Part shown: in pieces, positions 61,878 through 64,000 of the stretch | Layout: every line of letters starts with the position of its first letter | How positions within the stretch are numbered: the stretch's first letter is position 1 | DNA from: Neurospora intermedia | Taxonomy: Eukaryota; Ascomycota; Sordariomycetes; Sordariales; Sordariaceae | DNA length: 64,000 nt | Direction of reading: 5' to 3' | Assembly: GCA_037102815.1 (NCBI GenBank) | Contig: BTPP01000001.1 | Coordinates: 4,241,001 to 4,305,000, forward strand | The notes under the pieces: generated by a model | The model's database searches: none | What the model saw: the letters and a program-made list of their open reading frames with translations, nothing else | What the model was told of the DNA's origin: nothing | Made by a program: the position numbers and the translations under genes

Positions 61878-62853
61878 TCTTACGGCCTTCCATTAATCCT
61901 TAGCGGCTGGGCATTGGACGTGCATCTTACACAGTAGCGTGCCCCTGATCCTGGCTGCGTCCCCTGTTTGGACTTTGGATTGGCAGGCCCCGGTCCCAAT
62001 TCCCGTCCCTTGTCGTCCCGGATCACCCAAGCCAAAGCCTCCCACCACCCGTTAACGAACCTCAACCACTACACTACACCCAATAGCCCCTTATCTTCCC
62101 GAACCCTCTTTTGCCTCGTGGTAGCCCATCATGGCATCACATCTCCCTCCGCCGTGCGCCGACTCTTCGTACCCACTGCCGAGAACTTCAGTCCGTGCAA
62201 GTCCCGTTGTCTGCCCCGACGCCCCCTTACATGCTTGCCGCACGCCCCTCCTCTTTACAGACTGCGGCATAAGCCCATGCGGCTAGCAGTTCGATGAGGA
62301 ATAGGCAGATGGATTGCAAAAGCAGGGTCGCCAAAGTCGATGCCGGGAACTTGCTGGTTTCTCTTCCTTGTTCCCTTGGTTTGACAAAGCCCCAAGCCTT
62401 GATTTCTCGTCATATCAGACCATTCCACGGACTCGCTCATTTCCCCTTGCTAGCTCCTTCTCGAGCTACTCGAGACTAACAGATTGATACCGAATACCAA
62501 TTGTACACTGACTGGTTTACGTGTCCGCTATATGCTCCCATCCTCCGCATATTTTCTGCACGCAAAGAGGGACAAGACGCCACGCCGCTGCTGTGCCGGA
62601 ACCCATCGGACACGAGCTTCAAGAAATCGTTCTCCGTCGAATAAGCTTCCACGTTGGCATACAGGACGAGAGAGGCCACGAAAACCGGTACAAGCCAGAG
62701 GCACGTGTGGACGTTTAAGCACAGTAGAACACGCCAATAAATCCCCGGGCCAGATAGGTCTTGCAGCGAGGCAGCAGACCACTCACTGCGGCCCCCGTCG
62801 GTATCCCTTCCCGTTACTTGGTTTCCTGGACACTGGTTCCACTACCCCAGCAT

Positions 62854-62854
<1 letters not shown>

Positions 62855-62887
<33 letters not shown>
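62855..62887. repeat. poly-C run of 33
   Basis: An uninterrupted C run, rare at this length in fungal DNA. The G-rich strand could form a quadruplex. It lies about 700 bp before the partial regulator gene. Confidence 0.9.
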
Positions 62888-63226
62888 TTCGTGGACCCTA
62901 CAAAGCACTAGCAGTTTTAGCCCTGTCTTGTGGTCCTCTTCTTAGCCTGCCTTGTCTGTGGATCCCGCGGCGGCTTGCTTCACCAGATTGGGGCCGACCA
63001 GACGTCTAGGCTCTTGCCGGGAGATGCACGGGACCCCCATACAAGATCCGAACCTTTTCCACTTACAGCCTTCTCAGCCACAAGCGCTCTGCCTGGCTTC
63101 CCATTCGGCTTCCCACTTCGATCTCTATCCTTCCTCCTCTCTGTCGGTCTGAACATCAGCTCCAGCAACATCTCTCCCGAGAATCTTGTCCCTGTCGGCG
63201 CCTCGATCCAATCTTTCGCAGGTTTT

Positions 63227-63230
63227 GATC

Positions 63231-63262
<32 letters not shown>

Positions 63263-63265
63263 CAC
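63227..63265. repeat. CAT trinucleotide repeat
   Basis: About 13 units of ATC/CAT with one interruption (CAC), in the probable leader of the gene starting at 63,585. Confidence 0.9.
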
Positions 63266-63584
63266 TACCTACATCGTTACCCACGGTCCAACGCGCTCCC
63301 TTTATGCTCACCCAGTTAAGCGCTCGACTAAGTAGCTCTCTCCATGTGCTCATATACAAGGGCTTTGTGAGTGAACTGTGCCGCCTATGCACCTTTCCAC
63401 GGCCAACATCTAGCTACCAGCCGCCTTCTTCGACTCTTTGTGTGCTTCGGCAGACCGTTGGGCTTGCTATACACTAGGAATCAGGACTCGCTAGTTCCCC
63501 AGCTGCCCCTAACCGCCTGCTTCCTGTGGTGTGATATGACAACAAGGACACCGATCTATCAAAGCTGAACCAACATTATTCTCA

Positions 63585-64000
63585 ATGGGGATTACCTCTT
63601 GCCCCGACACTCGTTACCGGCTATCTATTCCCACCACTCCACCCGAGCTGTCGAATTCAGACATAACCTCATTCAACTTCAAGATACTCCAAGAACGATC
63701 ACGGAACTCCGTTGTTCCACTTTCACCGCCCATGTCCTATTATGACTCCGTATCCAGGACAGGCGATATGCCCTCCACGAACAGTCCCGACGAAGCACAA
63801 GCCTCGAGAGACGTCGGCACCAACCAAAACGTTGGGCGGCAGCAGTTGCCTTCATTGAGTAGCCTATTTGGCCCATCCACATCGCAATTTCGCCCGTTGC
63901 GTTCGCCGACTTTCTCGGACCGTCCAGCATTGTACACAACATCGTCGTCAGCGCTTGATCATCCCCGAGGACCAGCTGGCAGTTGGGATAGACCTTACTC
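63585..64000 (+). CDS. N-terminus of unknown, regulator-like protein (runs off window)
   Basis: From ATG at 63,585 the frame is open to the window edge, 138 codons and continuing. The residues start MGITSCPDTRYRLSIPTTPP and continue FNFKILQERSRNSVVPLSPP, then GRQQLPSLSSLFGP and RPLRSPTFSDRPALY. The Ser/Pro/Thr-rich, disordered character and LPSLSSLF-type motif are common in N-termini of fungal transcription factors and signalling kinases, where such tracts hold phosphorylation sites. I cannot name the family without the rest. A long pyrimidine-rich leader and a 14.8-kb upstream gap are typical of highly regulated developmental genes, which supports but does not prove a regulatory role. An upstream ATG or exon is possible; no splice site was needed to keep this frame. 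Confidence 0.65.
   Translation, partial: MGITSCPDTRYRLSIPTTPPELSNSDITSFNFKILQERSRNSVVPLSPPMSYYDSVSRTGDMPSTNSPDEAQASRDVGTNQNVGRQQLPSLSSLFGPSTSQFRPLRSPTFSDRPALYTTSSSALDHPRGPAGSWDRPY

Larger units (their letters stand above)
48747..63584. other. 14.8-kb region without a supportable gene
   Basis: Normal base composition, but no frame longer than 209 codons and none with family motifs or a convincing exon structure on either strand. It contains a 28-bp-stem hairpin (56,977-57,051), many GGTACC/TACCTA motifs (for example near 54,912, 59,255 and 59,375), an A-run (61,847-61,873), a C-run (62,855-62,887) and a CAT repeat (63,227-63,265). The last 2 kb is pyrimidine-rich and may be the leader or promoter of the gene starting at 63,585. 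A degenerate coding relic may lie near 49,430-49,575 (see findings). Confidence 0.5.

Noticed and set aside
62930-63319. 129-codon frame with a poly-His run
   Set aside because: The histidines come from the CAT microsatellite; the frame lies in the probable leader of the next gene.
1-64000. CRISPR arrays, operons or prophage
   Set aside because: No regularly spaced repeats are visible, and introns and gene types show a eukaryotic nuclear genome.

Overview
This window looks like nuclear DNA of a filamentous ascomycete, most likely a Sordariomycete. The protein genes carry short introns (about 44-99 nt) with GTRNGT-type donors, CTRAC-like branch sites and YAG acceptors. An 11.9-kb AT-rich block is almost without CA dinucleotides, the signature of repeat-induced point mutation (RIP). 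The gene set (CutC, secreted alkaline phosphatase, APC6/Cut9, acetoacetyl-CoA synthetase, Tra1, AA11 LPMO, DUF3433 protein) is typically fungal. All functional calls come from reading the sequence; no database search was run.

Layout. 0.5-5.3 kb: a CutC-like copper-homeostasis gene (+), a tRNA-Asn (-) and a five-exon secreted alkaline phosphatase (+) with CACGT-core sites upstream that fit phosphate-starvation control. 6.3-18.2 kb: a RIP-inactivated DNA transposon bounded by about 72-75-bp inverted repeats. It holds a dead Tc1-like DD34E transposase (+) and, convergent to it, a second dead gene of about 900 codons (-) that I do not recognise. A 7.5-kb chromodomain Ty3/gypsy retrotransposon with two 253-bp LTRs has inserted into that second gene. 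18.7-25.1 kb: APC subunit 6 (+), acetoacetyl-CoA synthetase (-) and a 191-bp MITE. 25.1-37.0 kb: the giant Tra1 pseudokinase gene (-). 38.5-39.7 kb: an AA11 lytic polysaccharide monooxygenase (-). 43.9-48.7 kb: a small AIG2/gamma-glutamylcyclotransferase-fold gene (+) convergent with a four-exon multi-membrane-span DUF3433 gene (-). 48.7-63.6 kb: a 14.8-kb stretch with no supportable gene, holding a strong hairpin, long homopolymers and a CAT repeat. 63.6-64.0 kb: the start of a gene that leaves the window and encodes a disordered, regulator-like N-terminus.

The single-copy genes are mainly housekeeping and do not form one pathway or cluster. The most unusual object is the composite dead transposon at 6.3-18.2 kb: a Tc1-type element with an extra large gene, and a nested retrotransposon whose LTRs keep CA dinucleotides while the DNA on both sides has lost them.
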